The translations under genes were made by a program, and so were the position numbers. DNA of 64,000 bases from positions 806,001 to 870,000 of the forward strand of contig NZ_CP163520.1 of assembly GCF_041080675.1 (NCBI RefSeq), written 5' to 3'. Under the pieces are notes generated by a model. That model was given only the letters and a program-made list of their open reading frames with translations. It was not told the origin of the DNA and did not search any database. This stretch comes from Streptomyces sp. cg36. Lineage in GTDB: Bacteria > Actinomycetota > Actinomycetes > Streptomycetales > Streptomycetaceae. This document shows, piece by piece, positions 8,854 through 18,174 of the stretch; the stretch's first letter is position 1, and every line of letters begins with the position of its first letter.

Positions 8854-9777
8854 GTGCGTGCAGTCGTCCAGAAGTCCGTCGGCGGCCCCGAGGTCCTGGA
8901 GGTCGTCGAGACCGACCGGCCCGTCCCCCGGTCCGGCGAGGTCCTCGTCAGGGTCCGTGCCAGTGCGATCAACCCGGTGGACGTGGCCGTGCGGGCCGGT
9001 GCCTTCCCGCTCCTGGGCGAGCCGCCGTTCGCGGTGGGCTGGGACGTCTCCGGCGTGGTGGAGGAGGTGGGTCCGGGCGCCCGGTTCGCGGTGGGCGACG
9101 AGGTGTACGGGATGCCGCTGTTCCCCCGCGCCGCGGGCGGCTACGCCGAGTACGTCGCCGTGCCCGCCGACCACTTGGCGCTCAAGCCCGCCTCGCTGGA
9201 CCACGTCCACTCCGCCGCCGTCCCGCTCGCGGCCCTCACCGCCTGGCAGGGCCTGGTGCGCGAGGCCGACGTCAAGGCGGGCGACCGGGTGCTGATCCAG
9301 CGCGCGGCCGGCGGTGTCGGGCACTTCGCGGTGCAGATCGCGAAGGCCCGCGGCGCGCACGTGATCGCCGTCGCGAGCGCGGCCCGCCACGGCTTCCTGC
9401 GCGGCCTCGGCGCCGACGAGGTGATCGACTACCGCACCACCGACTACACCGAGGCCGTCCGGGACGTGGACGTGCTCCTCGACTCCACGGCCCAGTCCGA
9501 CCTCTCGGTGCACGTGGTGCGCCCCGGCGGTGTGCTGATCAGCATCCTGGAGCACCGCGACGCGGAGGTCGCCGCACGGGTGGCGGCGGCCGGACGGCGC
9601 TTCGCGGGCGTCTCGGTGGAACCGGACGCGGCGGCGCTGGAGGCGATCGCCGGGCTGATCGACGCGGGCCGGATCCGGCCGTACGTGGAGGAGACGTTCC
9701 CGCTGGCCGAGGCCGCCAAGGCGCACGAGCTGGTCGGCTCCGGACGGGTGCAGGGCAAGATTGTCCTGACGGTCTGA
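8854..9777 (+). CDS. Zinc-independent medium-chain dehydrogenase (quinone oxidoreductase-like)
   Basis: The 307-residue protein has a GroES-like N-terminal half (RASAINPVDVAVRAG, GWDVSGVVEEVGPG) and an NADPH-binding Rossmann half (AAGGVGHFAVQIAKARGAHV, about residues 150-170). The catalytic zinc ligands of alcohol dehydrogenases are missing, as in quinone oxidoreductases. GTG start with AGGGAG upstream. The AraC-family gene follows 36 bases downstream and probably shares its transcript, so it may be the regulator of this gene. Cytoplasmic; physiological substrate unknown. Confidence 0.9.
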   Translation: MRAVVQKSVGGPEVLEVVETDRPVPRSGEVLVRVRASAINPVDVAVRAGAFPLLGEPPFAVGWDVSGVVEEVGPGARFAVGDEVYGMPLFPRAAGGYAEYVAVPADHLALKPASLDHVHSAAVPLAALTAWQGLVREADVKAGDRVLIQRAAGGVGHFAVQIAKARGAHVIAVASAARHGFLRGLGADEVIDYRTTDYTEAVRDVDVLLDSTAQSDLSVHVVRPGGVLISILEHRDAEVAARVAAAGRRFAGVSVEPDAAALEAIAGLIDAGRIRPYVEETFPLAEAAKAHELVGSGRVQGKIVLTV

Positions 9778-9812
9778 CCGGAGAGGGCCGTGGAGGAGAG
9801 GGGCGGGGCCGC

Positions 9813-10751
9813 ATGGACATCCTGACGGAGGCGCTGGCCTCGATGCGCACCGGGCACCCGGCGTCCGTGCGGACCAACGGCCGCGCCCCCTGGGGCCTGC
9901 GGCTGCCGCCGGTGGCGGGCGCCGGGTTCCACGTGGTGCTGTACGGCACCTGCTGGCTGGTCCCGCTGGAGAACGCGCCGTCGCACCGGGAGCCGATCCC
10001 GCTCAGCCCGGGTGACGTGGTCTTCCTGCGGGACGGGCGCGGCCACATCCTGGCCGACCACCCCGCCACCCCCGCCCGCGAGGCGGAGGCCCGGCAGTTC
10101 CAGGGGGGCTCGCCCATCGGCTCGGTCAGCCTCGGCGGCGACGGCCCCGAGACCAGTCTGCTGTGCGGCAACTACCACCTCGACCAGGGCCGCCCCCACC
10201 CGCTGGTGCGCCAGCTGCCGGAGGTGATCCACCTGCCCACCCGGCACGGCCGCCATCCGGAGCTGAGCGCGGCCGTGCAGCTCCTGGGCGCGGAGCTGGA
10301 GAACCCGCGCGCCGGCTCGGACGGCATCGTGCCGGGTCTGATCGACTCACTGCTCCTCTACATCCTGCGGGCGTGGCTGGAGGACCAGCCGTCGGCCGGC
10401 GCGCAGGGGTGGGCGGCGGCGCTGGGCGACCCGGCGGTGGCCCCCGCGCTGGCGGCGATGCACGACGACCCGTCGGCGCAGTGGACGGTGGAGTCGCTGG
10501 CGGAGCGGGCCGGGCTGTCCCGGGCCGCGTTCGCCCGGCGGTTCGCGGCGCTGGTGGGCGAGCCGCCGATGGCGTATCTGACGCGCTGGCGGATGACGAC
10601 GGCGGCGCGGCTGCTGCGCGAGTCCGACGCCCCGCTGACGAAGGTCGCGGCCCGTACGGGATACGGCTCGGAGTTCGCCTTCGCCAAGGCGTTCAAGCGG
10701 GAGTACGGACAGGCGCCCGGGGGCTACCGGCGCCAGAACCGGGCGGCCTGA
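9813..10751 (+). CDS. AraC-family transcriptional regulator with N-terminal cupin
   Basis: The 312-residue protein has an effector domain like those of cupin-type AraC regulators (WLVPLENAP, LSPGDVVFLRDGRGH, LLCGNYHLD). The C-terminal double helix-turn-helix (about residues 215-310) reads WTVESLAERAGLSRAAFARR and PLTKVAARTGYGSEFAFAKA, the classic HTH_18 pattern. The ATG at 9813 is preceded by GGAGGAGAGG. Regulators of this type often activate a neighbouring oxidoreductase, and the gene directly follows one. The ligand is unknown. Confidence 0.92.
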   Translation: MDILTEALASMRTGHPASVRTNGRAPWGLRLPPVAGAGFHVVLYGTCWLVPLENAPSHREPIPLSPGDVVFLRDGRGHILADHPATPAREAEARQFQGGSPIGSVSLGGDGPETSLLCGNYHLDQGRPHPLVRQLPEVIHLPTRHGRHPELSAAVQLLGAELENPRAGSDGIVPGLIDSLLLYILRAWLEDQPSAGAQGWAAALGDPAVAPALAAMHDDPSAQWTVESLAERAGLSRAAFARRFAALVGEPPMAYLTRWRMTTAARLLRESDAPLTKVAARTGYGSEFAFAKAFKREYGQAPGGYRRQNRAA

Positions 10752-10917
10752 GCGCGGCGGGCCCGGCCTTCAACCGAGTTTCCAACGGCGGCAGTTCGTG
10801 GACCGGCCCCTGGCATGGCGGGCCCCGGAGCGGGCAGGATGAGGCGGCCATGACACACCGCCCCGGTGCCGGCCCGTCCGGCGCCGGCCGGGCCGCCGAT
10901 CCGAAAGGGACCCGTCC

Positions 10918-11580
10918 GTGCTGCGCAAGTCCTCCGCCCTGCTCGCCGCTGCCGCCCTGCTGCCGCTCGGCGCCACCGCGCACTCCGCTGCCGCCGCCCC
11001 GGCCACCGCCGCGCCGACGGCCGCGTGTACGTACACGCCCGCCGTCCCCGCCGACAACTTCAAGGGGATCCCGGTCTTCGACCCGGTCAAGGCGGCCAAG
11101 CCGTACAGCGCGACCCTGCGCACCAGCCAGGGCGCCATCACCTTCCGGGCGCTCACCGACAAGGCCCCCTGCACCACGTACTCGTTCAAGTTCCTCGCCC
11201 AGCGCGACTACTTCGACCGCTCGCACTGCCACCGGCTGACCACGGCCCGCATCTACGTCCTGCAGTGCGGCGACCCGACGGGCACCGGCAGCGGCGGCCC
11301 CGGCTACTCCTTCCCCGACGAGAACCTCACCGGCGCCACCTACCCCGCCGGGACCGTGGCGATGGCCAACGCCGGGCCGAACACCAACGGCAGCCAGTTC
11401 TTCTTCGTCTGGAAGGACACCAAACTCTCGCCCGCCTACACGCCGTTCGGCCGGGTCACCGCCGGGCTGGACGTCCTCCAGAAGATCGCCGCGGGCGGCG
11501 AGGACGACCAGAACAACCCCGGCGACGGCTTCCCGACGCTGCCGGTGAACATCAAGAACGTACGCGTCAAGAACGGCTAG
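10918..11580 (+). CDS. Secreted cyclophilin-type peptidyl-prolyl cis-trans isomerase
   Basis: The 220-residue protein has an N-terminal signal peptide (RKSSALLAAAALLPLGATAHSAAAA) and a cyclophilin domain. Family motifs seen include FDRSHCHRL, with the catalytic Arg after His, plus YSFPDEN, GTVAMANAGPNTNGSQFFF and YTPFGRV. The usual FHRVIPGFMIQGGD is altered to CHRLTTARIYVLQCGD, so one part of the pocket differs from the norm. The GTG start has GAAAGGGA upstream. It should help fold exported proteins. It ends at a strong bidirectional terminator. Confidence 0.9.
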   Translation: MLRKSSALLAAAALLPLGATAHSAAAAPATAAPTAACTYTPAVPADNFKGIPVFDPVKAAKPYSATLRTSQGAITFRALTDKAPCTTYSFKFLAQRDYFDRSHCHRLTTARIYVLQCGDPTGTGSGGPGYSFPDENLTGATYPAGTVAMANAGPNTNGSQFFFVWKDTKLSPAYTPFGRVTAGLDVLQKIAAGGEDDQNNPGDGFPTLPVNIKNVRVKNG

Positions 11581-11594
11581 CCGACGCACCGGAC

Positions 11595-11620
11595 GGCCCC
11601 GTCCCGAGCGGGACGGGGCC
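11595..11620. terminator. Bidirectional terminator between cyclophilin and EF-G paralogue
   Basis: A perfect 11-bp inverted repeat GGCCCCGTCCC with loop GAGC lies between two convergent stops (11580 and 11640). It can serve both genes. Confidence 0.85.
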
Positions 11621-11639
11621 GCGCACACCGGGGCGCCCG

Positions 11640-13724
11640 CTAGCGGGTCACCACTCCCGCCGGAACGGGGCCGTACCCGGCGGGCCGGGTGGTGAAAGTT
11701 CCCCGGCCCTGGGTGCGCCCGCGCAGCCGCGACGCGTAGCCGAAGAGCTCGGCCAGGGGCACGGTGGCGGTGACCACCGCCGTGCCCGCCCGCGCGGTGG
11801 AGCCCGCCACCCGGCCGCGCCGGGCCGCCAGATCGCCCAGCACCGCGCCGACCGCGCTGTCGGGCACGGTCACGGTGACCTCGATCACCGGTTCCAGCAG
11901 CACCATCGCACTGGCCCGCAGGGCCTCGCGCAGCGCGAGACGGCCCGCGGTCCGGAACGCCATCTCCGAGGAGTCCTTGGAGTGGGTGGCCCCGTCGCGG
12001 AGCGTGACCCGCACCCCGGTCACCGGATGCCCGCCGAGGGGGCCCTCGGCCAGGGCGTCCCGGCAGCCCGCCTCGACCGCGCGGACGTACTCCTGCGGCA
12101 CCCGGCCGCCCGTGACGGCCGAGCGGAACGCGAAGCCCTCCGCACCGGCGGCCGTCGCGTCCAGCGGCTCCACGTCGAGGACGACATGGGCGAACTGACC
12201 GGCTCCGCCCTCCTGTTTGACGTGCCGGTACAGCAGTCCGGACACCCCGCGCCCGACGGTCTCCCGGTAGGCGACCTGCGGGCGCCCGACCGCGATCTCC
12301 AGCCCCTGGTGGCCGCGGCGCACCTTCTCCACCGCCACCTCCAGATGCAGCTCGCCCATCCCCGACAGCACGGTCTGGCCGGTCTCGGGATCGGTGCGGA
12401 CGGCCAGCGAGGGATCCTCCTCCACCAGCTGGGCGAGGGCGGTGGCGAGCCGGTCGGTGTCCAGGCCGCGGCGGGCCTCGACGGCCACCGAGACCACCGG
12501 GTCCGCCACCGTCGGCGGTTCGAGGACCAGCGGGTGCGCCGGTGCGCACAGCGTGGCCCCGGCCCGCGCCGACCTGACCCCGATCACGGCGACGATGTCC
12601 CCGGCCCGGGCCCGGTCCACCTCGGTGTTCCGGTCGGCCTGTACGCGCAGGATCCGCCCGACGCGCTCGGTGCGCCCGGCCGTCGCGTCCAGCACGGTGT
12701 CCCCCCTTCCGATCGTGCCCGCGTACACCCGCAGATAGGTGAGGCGGCCGGTGGCGGTCGCGTTCACCTTGAACACCAGCCCCGTGAAGGGCTCCTCGGG
12801 GTCGGCGCGGCGCTCGCGCACCTCGCCGTCCAGGGTGCCCCGCACCGGCGGCACGTCCACCGGCGAGGGGAGATACGCCACCACGGCGTCCAGCAGCGGC
12901 TCGATCCCGCGGTTGCGGTAGGCCGACCCGCACAGCACGACGACCGCCTCGCCGCTCGCCGTGAGCTCGCGCAGGGCCGCCGCCAGCGTCGCCCCGGTCA
13001 GCTCCGCGCGGGCGCAGAACTCCTCCAGCGCGGCCGGGTGGAGCTCCGCCACCGACTCGTCGAGAAGCCCGCGCCGGCGCCACGCCTCCTCGCGCAGGGC
13101 TTCCGGCACCGGCCCCTCCTCGTAGCCGTCGCCGTCCGCGCCCCACACCAGCGCGCGCATCCGGAGGAGGTCCACCACCCCGGTGAAACCGTCCTCGCGG
13201 CCGATCGGCAGCTGGACGGCCAGCGGAGCCGGGTGCAGCCGCTCCCGGATCGAGGCGACCGCCGAGTCCAGATCGGCCCCGGCGCGGTCCAGCTTGTTCA
13301 CGAAGGCGATCCGGGGCACCCGGTGCCGGTCGGCCTGGCGCCACACCGACTCGCTCTGCGGCTCGACGCCCGCCACGGCGTCGAACACCGCGACGGCCCC
13401 GTCGAGCACCCGCAGGGAGCGCTCGACCTCGTCGGCGAAGTCGACGTGGCCGGGGGTGTCGATCAGGTTGATCCGGTGCCCCCGCCAGTCGCAGCTGACG
13501 GCCGCGGCGAAGATGGTGATGCCCCGGTCGCGCTCCTGGGAGTCGAAGTCGGTGACGGTGGTGCCGTCGTGCACCTCACCGCGTTTGTGGGTGGTGCCGG
13601 TCGCGTACAGGACCCGTTCGGTGACGGTGGTCTTGCCCGCGTCCACATGGGCGAGGATGCCGAGGTTGCGTACGGCGCGGAGCGCGGAGGTGGAGCGGGA
13701 TCGCGTGGTGACGTTGGTGCGCAC
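11640..13724 (-). CDS. Elongation factor G paralogue (second EF-G, fusB-like)
   Basis: The 694-residue GTPase has the translational GTPase core: P-loop AHVDAGKTT (about residues 22-30), switch I DRGITI, switch [10 protein letters not shown], and NKLD. Four further EF-G domains follow, including [19 protein letters not shown]. It is EF-G-like over its full length but departs from housekeeping EF-G at many sites and stands alone, not in the str operon with rpsL, rpsG and tuf. Streptomyces carry such a second EF-G of unclear role; relatives include ribosomal protection proteins. The GTG at 13724 is chosen because conserved residues start just after it; a longer reading to 13832 has no support. 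Confidence 0.88.
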   Translation of the reverse strand: MRTNVTTRSRSTSALRAVRNLGILAHVDAGKTTVTERVLYATGTTHKRGEVHDGTTVTDFDSQERDRGITIFAAAVSCDWRGHRINLIDTPGHVDFADEVERSLRVLDGAVAVFDAVAGVEPQSESVWRQADRHRVPRIAFVNKLDRAGADLDSAVASIRERLHPAPLAVQLPIGREDGFTGVVDLLRMRALVWGADGDGYEEGPVPEALREEAWRRRGLLDESVAELHPAALEEFCARAELTGATLAAALRELTASGEAVVVLCGSAYRNRGIEPLLDAVVAYLPSPVDVPPVRGTLDGEVRERRADPEEPFTGLVFKVNATATGRLTYLRVYAGTIGRGDTVLDATAGRTERVGRILRVQADRNTEVDRARAGDIVAVIGVRSARAGATLCAPAHPLVLEPPTVADPVVSVAVEARRGLDTDRLATALAQLVEEDPSLAVRTDPETGQTVLSGMGELHLEVAVEKVRRGHQGLEIAVGRPQVAYRETVGRGVSGLLYRHVKQEGGAGQFAHVVLDVEPLDATAAGAEGFAFRSAVTGGRVPQEYVRAVEAGCRDALAEGPLGGHPVTGVRVTLRDGATHSKDSSEMAFRTAGRLALREALRASAMVLLEPVIEVTVTVPDSAVGAVLGDLAARRGRVAGSTARAGTAVVTATVPLAELFGYASRLRGRTQGRGTFTTRPAGYGPVPAGVVTR

Positions 13725-14179
13725 GGCCCGAAGCCTTTCGGAATGCTGAAAGCGGTGGAAAGAGGCAGCGCGATTCCCGGACACGCCGAGCCCCGCCGAA
13801 CCAGCGGCGGAGCACGGTATTTGACGTGGCATCAGATTTTTGCCACGTCTGAGGGGTCCGTACCGACGGCCCGGCCGGGTGCTCCCGTGCGGGCAGGGGT
13901 CAGACGTGTGTCGCGGGCGTCCGGTGCGGGCCGCGCGGCCGGCACCGGGAAGGCGTGGACACCAGGATCACGTCGTAACGCGACCGGGGAACGCCGACGG
14001 CGATGCGCTCGCACATGCCGGGCTCCCCTCGTTCGTCGACGTGCGGCCCCGGAACTCCGTGGCCGTGTGGGGAGTTTAGGGAGAGGGGCACGGTCGGCGA
14101 CAACGGTTTATTCGACCGGTGCGACGGCGCGGGCCGGGAGTCCGTACGGGCCCGGCCGCCGGTGGCCGACCGGGCCGGT
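13725..14179. other. 455-bp intergenic region
   Basis: Between the EF-G paralogue and the MmyB-type regulator no convincing full gene is seen. A possible 38-codon minus-strand reading frame and a minus-strand TAAACT hexamer (14074-14079) are listed or noted separately. The end near 14150-14177 is rich in GGCCCGG/CCGGGCC and may form a terminator for the regulator gene. Confidence 0.5.
13900..14016 (-). CDS. Possible 38-residue small protein
   Basis: A short frame begins [16 protein letters not shown] and ends RTPATHV. It has an ATG and GGGGAG five or six bases upstream, which is a decent ribosome site. A TAAACT hexamer on the same strand lies about 60 bases before it, with TTGTCG 19 bases further upstream. 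It resembles no family I know and could be a spurious frame or a leader peptide. Confidence 0.25.
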   Translation of the reverse strand: MCERIAVGVPRSRYDVILVSTPSRCRPRGPHRTPATHV

Positions 14180-15022
14180 TCAGCGAGCCGCCGACACCGG
14201 GTCGGCCGCGAGCAGCCCCAGCCGGTCGGCCGTGTCGGAACCGGGCGGCGGGGTGAGCAGCACCAGCCGCTGTTCGCCCTCGGGCGCCAGCAGCACCTGG
14301 CAGTCCAGGTCCACCGCGCCGAGCACGGGGTGGAGCACCCGCATCCGGGTGTGCCGCCGCACGGCCACCTCGTGCAGGTCCCACAGCGCGGCGAACTCCG
14401 CGCTGGCGCCGCGCAGCCGCTCCACGAGCCGGGCTGCGGCCGGGTCCCCGGCGCGGCGGCCCACCGCGGCGCGCAGGTCGGCGACGTGCACCCGGCTGTA
14501 GTGGGCGTGTTCGGCCGCCGGATAGGCGTCCCTGGCCGCCGGGTCCGCGAACCAGCGCCAGACGACGTTGCGGCCGTGTTCCGACACCGTGCACACCCCG
14601 CCGAGCAGGGCGCGGGCCAGGTCGTTCTGGGCGAGGACGTCCCCGAGGTCGTTGAGCACCTGCGCGGCGGTGCCCGGCAGCCGCTCCAGTACGTGCAGCA
14701 GGCCCGCGGCCACCTCGTCGTCACCGGCGCGCCGGGCGGGCGGGTGCTGCCCGGCGAGCAGGTGGAGGTGGTCGCGCTCGTCGTCGCTCAGCCGCAGGGC
14801 GCGGGTGAGGGCGGCGAGCATCTGCGGCGACGGCTGCGGACCGCGGGCCTGTTCGAGGCGGGTGTAGTAGTCGGTCGACATGCCCGCGAGCTGGGCCACC
14901 TCCTCGCGCCGCAGCCCGGGCGTGCGGCGCCGCGCGCCCGCGGGGAGCCCGGCGTCCTGCGGGCTCACCCGCTCGCGCGAACGGCGGAGGAAGTCGGCGA
15001 GCCCGCTGCGGTCGTACGTCAT
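14180..15022 (-). CDS. XRE/MmyB-type transcriptional regulator
   Basis: The 280-residue protein starts with an XRE helix-turn-helix (RTPGLRREEVAQLAGMSTDYYTRLEQ, about residues 30-55). A MmyB-like ligand-binding domain of about 180 residues follows, the usual layout of this large Streptomyces family. The start at 15022 has AGGA nine bases before it; an in-frame ATG at 15031 is an alternative. It is divergent from the alpha/beta hydrolase gene, the typical position for a regulator and its target. The domain is known to bind fatty-acid-like ligands in some members; the ligand here is not known. Confidence 0.9.
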   Translation of the reverse strand: MTYDRSGLADFLRRSRERVSPQDAGLPAGARRRTPGLRREEVAQLAGMSTDYYTRLEQARGPQPSPQMLAALTRALRLSDDERDHLHLLAGQHPPARRAGDDEVAAGLLHVLERLPGTAAQVLNDLGDVLAQNDLARALLGGVCTVSEHGRNVVWRWFADPAARDAYPAAEHAHYSRVHVADLRAAVGRRAGDPAAARLVERLRGASAEFAALWDLHEVAVRRHTRMRVLHPVLGAVDLDCQVLLAPEGEQRLVLLTPPPGSDTADRLGLLAADPVSAAR

Positions 15023-15180
15023 GGGGCTCATCCTGCCGGAGCCCCCGGCGCCGTATCCAGGGACCCCCGGTCCCCGGGTCCCAGAGAGCTCTCCCGCACC
15101 CCTCGCCGGGGCGGCAATGTGGGTGCCGCCGGAGGAAACCACCCCGGCGAGACACCGCGAACCAAACCTGTGGAGCCACC

Positions 15181-16011
15181 ATGTCCGCGTCCCCGCACAC
15201 CCCCACCACCCACACCGTCACCGTCGCCGACGCCCTCGTCTCCTACGACCGCCACTCCTCCGGCCGCCCCGGACCGGGGCCCGCCCTGGTCCTGGTGCAC
15301 GGCACCGGCTCGGGCGGCTCGGCCGTCAACTGGGGTGCTCTCGCGCCCCGTTTCGCCGCCGGCCGCACGGTGCTCACCCCCGACCTCTCCGGCACCGAAC
15401 GCACTGCGGACGACGGCGGTCCGCTCACCGTCGAGGGCCTGGCCGCGCAGGTCGTGGCGGTCATCGAGGACGCGGGCACCGGGCCGGTGGACCTGCTGGG
15501 CTTCTCGATGGGCGCCCCGGTCTGCGCCGCCGTCGCCGCGCTCCGGCCCGACCTCGTGCACCGGCTGGTCCTGGTCGCCGGCTGGGCCCACACCGACGGC
15601 GACGAATACCTGCGGAACCAGTTCACGCTCTGGCAGCAGGTGGGCGCCTCCGACCCGGCCGCCTTCGGGCGGATCATCACGATGACCGGCTTCAGCCGGG
15701 GCTTCCTCAACACGATCGGCCGCGAGCAGGTCGAGCTCCTCATCCCCAATCTGCCGCCCACCCCGGGCACGCTGCGCCACGTCGGCCTGGACAGCCGGGT
15801 CGACATCCGCGCGCTGCTCCCCCGGGTCCGGGCCACCACGCTGGTGATCGGCTGCACCCAGGACGCGACCATTCCGGTCGAGCACAGCCGGGGCCTGCAC
15901 GCCGCGATCGCGGGCAGCTCCTACGCCGAGATCGACGCCGGGCACGTGGCCTTCTTCGAGCGGGAGGACGAATTCGTCAAGCTCGTCGACGACTTCACCC
16001 CGGCCCCGTGA
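15181..16011 (+). CDS. Alpha/beta hydrolase
   Basis: The 276-residue protein shows the alpha/beta hydrolase pattern: oxyanion strand VLVHGTGSGG (about 38-47), nucleophile elbow GFSMGAP with Ser near 109, acid QDATIPVEHS and catalytic His in DAGHVAFFE near 255. No signal peptide is present, so it is cytoplasmic. The substrate could be a small ester, lactone or haloalkane-like compound. It is transcribed away from the MmyB-type regulator, which probably controls it. The start has GGAGCCACC upstream. Confidence 0.9.
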   Translation: MSASPHTPTTHTVTVADALVSYDRHSSGRPGPGPALVLVHGTGSGGSAVNWGALAPRFAAGRTVLTPDLSGTERTADDGGPLTVEGLAAQVVAVIEDAGTGPVDLLGFSMGAPVCAAVAALRPDLVHRLVLVAGWAHTDGDEYLRNQFTLWQQVGASDPAAFGRIITMTGFSRGFLNTIGREQVELLIPNLPPTPGTLRHVGLDSRVDIRALLPRVRATTLVIGCTQDATIPVEHSRGLHAAIAGSSYAEIDAGHVAFFEREDEFVKLVDDFTPAP

Positions 16012-16079
16012 CGGCGGCGGCCCATTCCACGTCCTGGCAGGGCGCGGCAATTGCGGCGACAGGGCGCAGGGGCGGTGCG

Positions 16080-16085
16080 TAGCAT
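16080..16085 (+). promoter_or_regulatory. -10 hexamer of a likely leaderless promoter (GNAT gene)
   Basis: TAGCAT is followed by seven bases and then the ATG at 16093, with no ribosome site between. Confidence 0.45.
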
Positions 16086-16092
16086 CGGCGCC

Positions 16093-16605
16093 ATGCCCGA
16101 GCTCCAGCGCCTGCGCTTCGACCACGCCCCCGCCCTGCTGCGCTTCGAGCGGGAGAACCGGGCGTTCTTCGCCGCCTCGATCCCCGACCGCGGTGACGAC
16201 TACTTCACCCACTTCGACGCCCGCCACCAGGAGCTGATGGCCGAGCAGGCCGCCGGGCTCCACTTCTTCCACGTGCTGGTGGACGGCGAGGGCGAGGTGC
16301 TGGGCCGGGTCAACCTGGTCGGTGTGGAGGGGAGTTCGGCCGAGCTCGGCTACCGCATCGCCGAGCGGGCCACCGGCCGGGGCCTGGCCACCGCCGCGGT
16401 GCGCGAAGCCTGCGCCCTGGCGGCGCGGGAGTACGGGCTGACGACCCTGCGCGCCGCCACCACCGTCGACAACGCCGCGTCCCGGGCCGTCCTCGCCCGC
16501 ACCGGATTCGTGGCGGACGGCGAGCCCGGCGACGACTTCACGCTCAGCGGCGGCCGTCCGGCGCTGCGCTTCGTCCGGGTCCTGGCGCGCGAGGCCGAGC
16601 GGTGA
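16093..16605 (+). CDS. GNAT-family N-acetyltransferase (RimJ/RimL-like)
   Basis: The 170-residue protein has the GNAT fold: LGRVNLVGVEG strand, AELGYRIAERATGRGLATAAVRE with the acetyl-CoA loop (R/Q-x-x-G-x-G/A) near residues 95-110, then LRAATTVDNAASRAVLARTGFVADG, the usual last strand. It resembles RimJ/RimL-type acetylases acting on protein N-termini or small amines. Its last bases overlap the next start (GTGA), so both are co-translated. The start is apparently leaderless. Confidence 0.88.
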   Translation: MPELQRLRFDHAPALLRFERENRAFFAASIPDRGDDYFTHFDARHQELMAEQAAGLHFFHVLVDGEGEVLGRVNLVGVEGSSAELGYRIAERATGRGLATAAVREACALAAREYGLTTLRAATTVDNAASRAVLARTGFVADGEPGDDFTLSGGRPALRFVRVLAREAER

Positions 16606-17258
16606 GCGCGACACGGGCCATCGGGCCGGGCCCCCACCTTGATCTGACGCCCAGTCAGGTCTGGTACTGCTCGTACGGCTCGAACACCCATCTGGACCGG
16701 CTCGCCCAGTACATCCTCGGCGGACGGCACTCCGGTGGCACGAGGACGTATCCGGGCTGCCGGGACCGCGCCCTGCCGAGCGCGTCCGTGCCCGTGGAGC
16801 TGCCGGGCGTCCTGTACTTCGCCACCACCTCCCCGGTCTGGGGCGGCGGCCGGGCGTTCCACGACCCCGACACCGCGGGCCGCACCCTGGCGCGGGCCCA
16901 TCTGGTGTCGGCCTCCCAGTTCGCCGACATCGCCGCGCAGGAGATGTACCGGCAGCCGGGCACCGACCTCGATCTGGCCGAGGCCCTGTCCCGGGGCCGG
17001 GCGAGCCTCGGCGACGGGCGGTACGAGACGCTGGTCTGCCCCGGGCAGCTGGACGGTGTGCCGCTGCTCACCTTCACGGCGCCGTGGCGGGCGGCCGACG
17101 TCGCTCCGACGGTGCCGTCCGCCCCGTATCTGCGCCATCTGGCCGCGGGGCTGCTGGAGGCGGGCGCGTGGGACGCCGACGCCGTCTGCGCCTACCTCGC
17201 GGCGGGCGCGGCGGGACACTGGTCGGCGGCGGCCGTACGGGCACTGCTCACGGGCTGA
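16602..17258 (+). CDS. YGSN-fold protein (gamma-glutamylcyclotransferase-like superfamily)
   Basis: The 218-residue protein contains VWYCSYGSN near residues 20-28, the substrate-loop motif of the gamma-glutamylcyclotransferase/AIG2 superfamily. A strand ELPGVLYFATTSPVWGGGRAFHD and the helix SASQFADIAAQEMYRQ follow. Relatives are often labelled histone deacetylase in Streptomyces genomes, but no zinc-site motif of that enzyme class is visible. Translationally coupled to the GNAT gene upstream, so the pair may modify and release the same amino compound; this is inference. Confidence 0.7.
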   Translation: MSATRAIGPGPHLDLTPSQVWYCSYGSNTHLDRLAQYILGGRHSGGTRTYPGCRDRALPSASVPVELPGVLYFATTSPVWGGGRAFHDPDTAGRTLARAHLVSASQFADIAAQEMYRQPGTDLDLAEALSRGRASLGDGRYETLVCPGQLDGVPLLTFTAPWRAADVAPTVPSAPYLRHLAAGLLEAGAWDADAVCAYLAAGAAGHWSAAAVRALLTG

Positions 17259-17316
17259 GCGGGCGGGCCCACGGGGCGCCCGGGGGCCCCGGCCGCCCGG
17301 CGCGGGCAGCGCAGGC

Positions 17317-18117
17317 TCAGGAGCGGCGACGCGGCTTCGCGGAGCGGCCGGAGCTCTTCGCGCCGCCCTTGGCGGCCCCACCCTTGGCGCCGCCCTTCCC
17401 GGCGCCGGAGCGCCCGCCCGCCTTGGCCGTCCCCGTCTTGCCCTGCGCGGGCCCCCGCCGGGCGCCGGACGCGTCGGGACGCCCGGCCTTCGGCTGGGCC
17501 GGGGCCTGCCGGCCGCGCGAGCTGTTCACGGTGCGTCCGCGCACGATCCCGATGAAGTCCTCCACCATGTCGGTGGTGCGGTCCTCGGGCCAGGAGAGCG
17601 CGACCCGCGACTCGGGGGTGCCGGTGACGGGCCGGTAGGTGAGGTCCTTGCGGTGGTGCAGCCGGGCGAGCGACTGCGGGACCACGAGCAGGCCGATGCC
17701 CGCCGCCACCAGTTCCACGGCGTCCGCCGTGGTGGCGGGGCGCTCGAAGGCGGGCCGGCCCGGCGGGCGCTCCCAGTCCAGGGTGTCATCGAGGGGGTGC
17801 AGCACGACCTCGTCGGCCAGGTCCTCGGCGGACACCTCCTCGACCGCGCTGATCTCGTGGTCCTTGGGGATCACGACGACCGTGGTCTCGGTGTACAGCG
17901 GGATGGCGCTCAGGTCCGTACGGTCGACGGGCAGGCGGACGAAACCGGCGTCGGCGCCGCCGTCCCGCAGCAGGCCGAACGCCTCGGCGGGGGTCACCGC
18001 GACCAGGGTGAGCGGGATGTCGGGCAGCCGCTCGTTCCAGATCCGCACCCATTTGGTGGGCGTCACGCCCGGGACGTACGCGAGCCTGAACGAGGGGGTT
18101 GCTTCCGAGCCTGTCAC
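17317..18117 (-). CDS. LysR-type effector-binding domain protein lacking a helix-turn-helix, with basic Ala/Gly/Lys tail
   Basis: The 266-residue protein starts directly with a LysR substrate-binding domain (RLAYVPGVTPTKWVRIWNER onward; VVVIPKDHEI and ADAVELVAAGIGLLVVPQSL are typical), about residues 10-195. The usual 60-residue N-terminal DNA-binding domain is absent. From about residue 200 the protein becomes a low-complexity tail rich in Lys, Arg, Gly and Ala (GAGKGGAKGGAAKGGAK, ending PRRRS), like histone- or HU-type tails. It may bind nucleic acid through the tail or sense a ligand for a partner. Divergent from the DUF5997 gene with 57 bases between starts. Confidence 0.85.
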   Translation of the reverse strand: MTGSEATPSFRLAYVPGVTPTKWVRIWNERLPDIPLTLVAVTPAEAFGLLRDGGADAGFVRLPVDRTDLSAIPLYTETTVVVIPKDHEISAVEEVSAEDLADEVVLHPLDDTLDWERPPGRPAFERPATTADAVELVAAGIGLLVVPQSLARLHHRKDLTYRPVTGTPESRVALSWPEDRTTDMVEDFIGIVRGRTVNSSRGRQAPAQPKAGRPDASGARRGPAQGKTGTAKAGGRSGAGKGGAKGGAAKGGAKSSGRSAKPRRRS

Positions 18118-18162
18118 TCCGCCAGGTTACCGGGCGTGGTCGGCGGTGGCGCACACGCTCGA

Positions 18163-18168
18163 TACTCT
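18163..18168 (+). promoter_or_regulatory. -10 hexamer of a likely leaderless promoter (DUF5997 gene)
   Basis: TACTCT is followed by six bases and the ATG at 18175. No ribosome site lies between. Confidence 0.5.
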
Positions 18169-18174
18169 TGACAC

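Noticed and set aside
10693..13344. Very long open frame (883 codons) antisense to the EF-G paralogue and cyclophilin
   Set aside because: It is low-complexity Arg/Gly/Pro-rich, lacks domains, and mirrors the codon bias of the real genes in other frames.
16602..17258. Histone deacetylase label for the YGSN protein
   Set aside because: No zinc-site Asp/His motif of arginase-deacetylase enzymes is present; the YGSN loop points to another superfamily.
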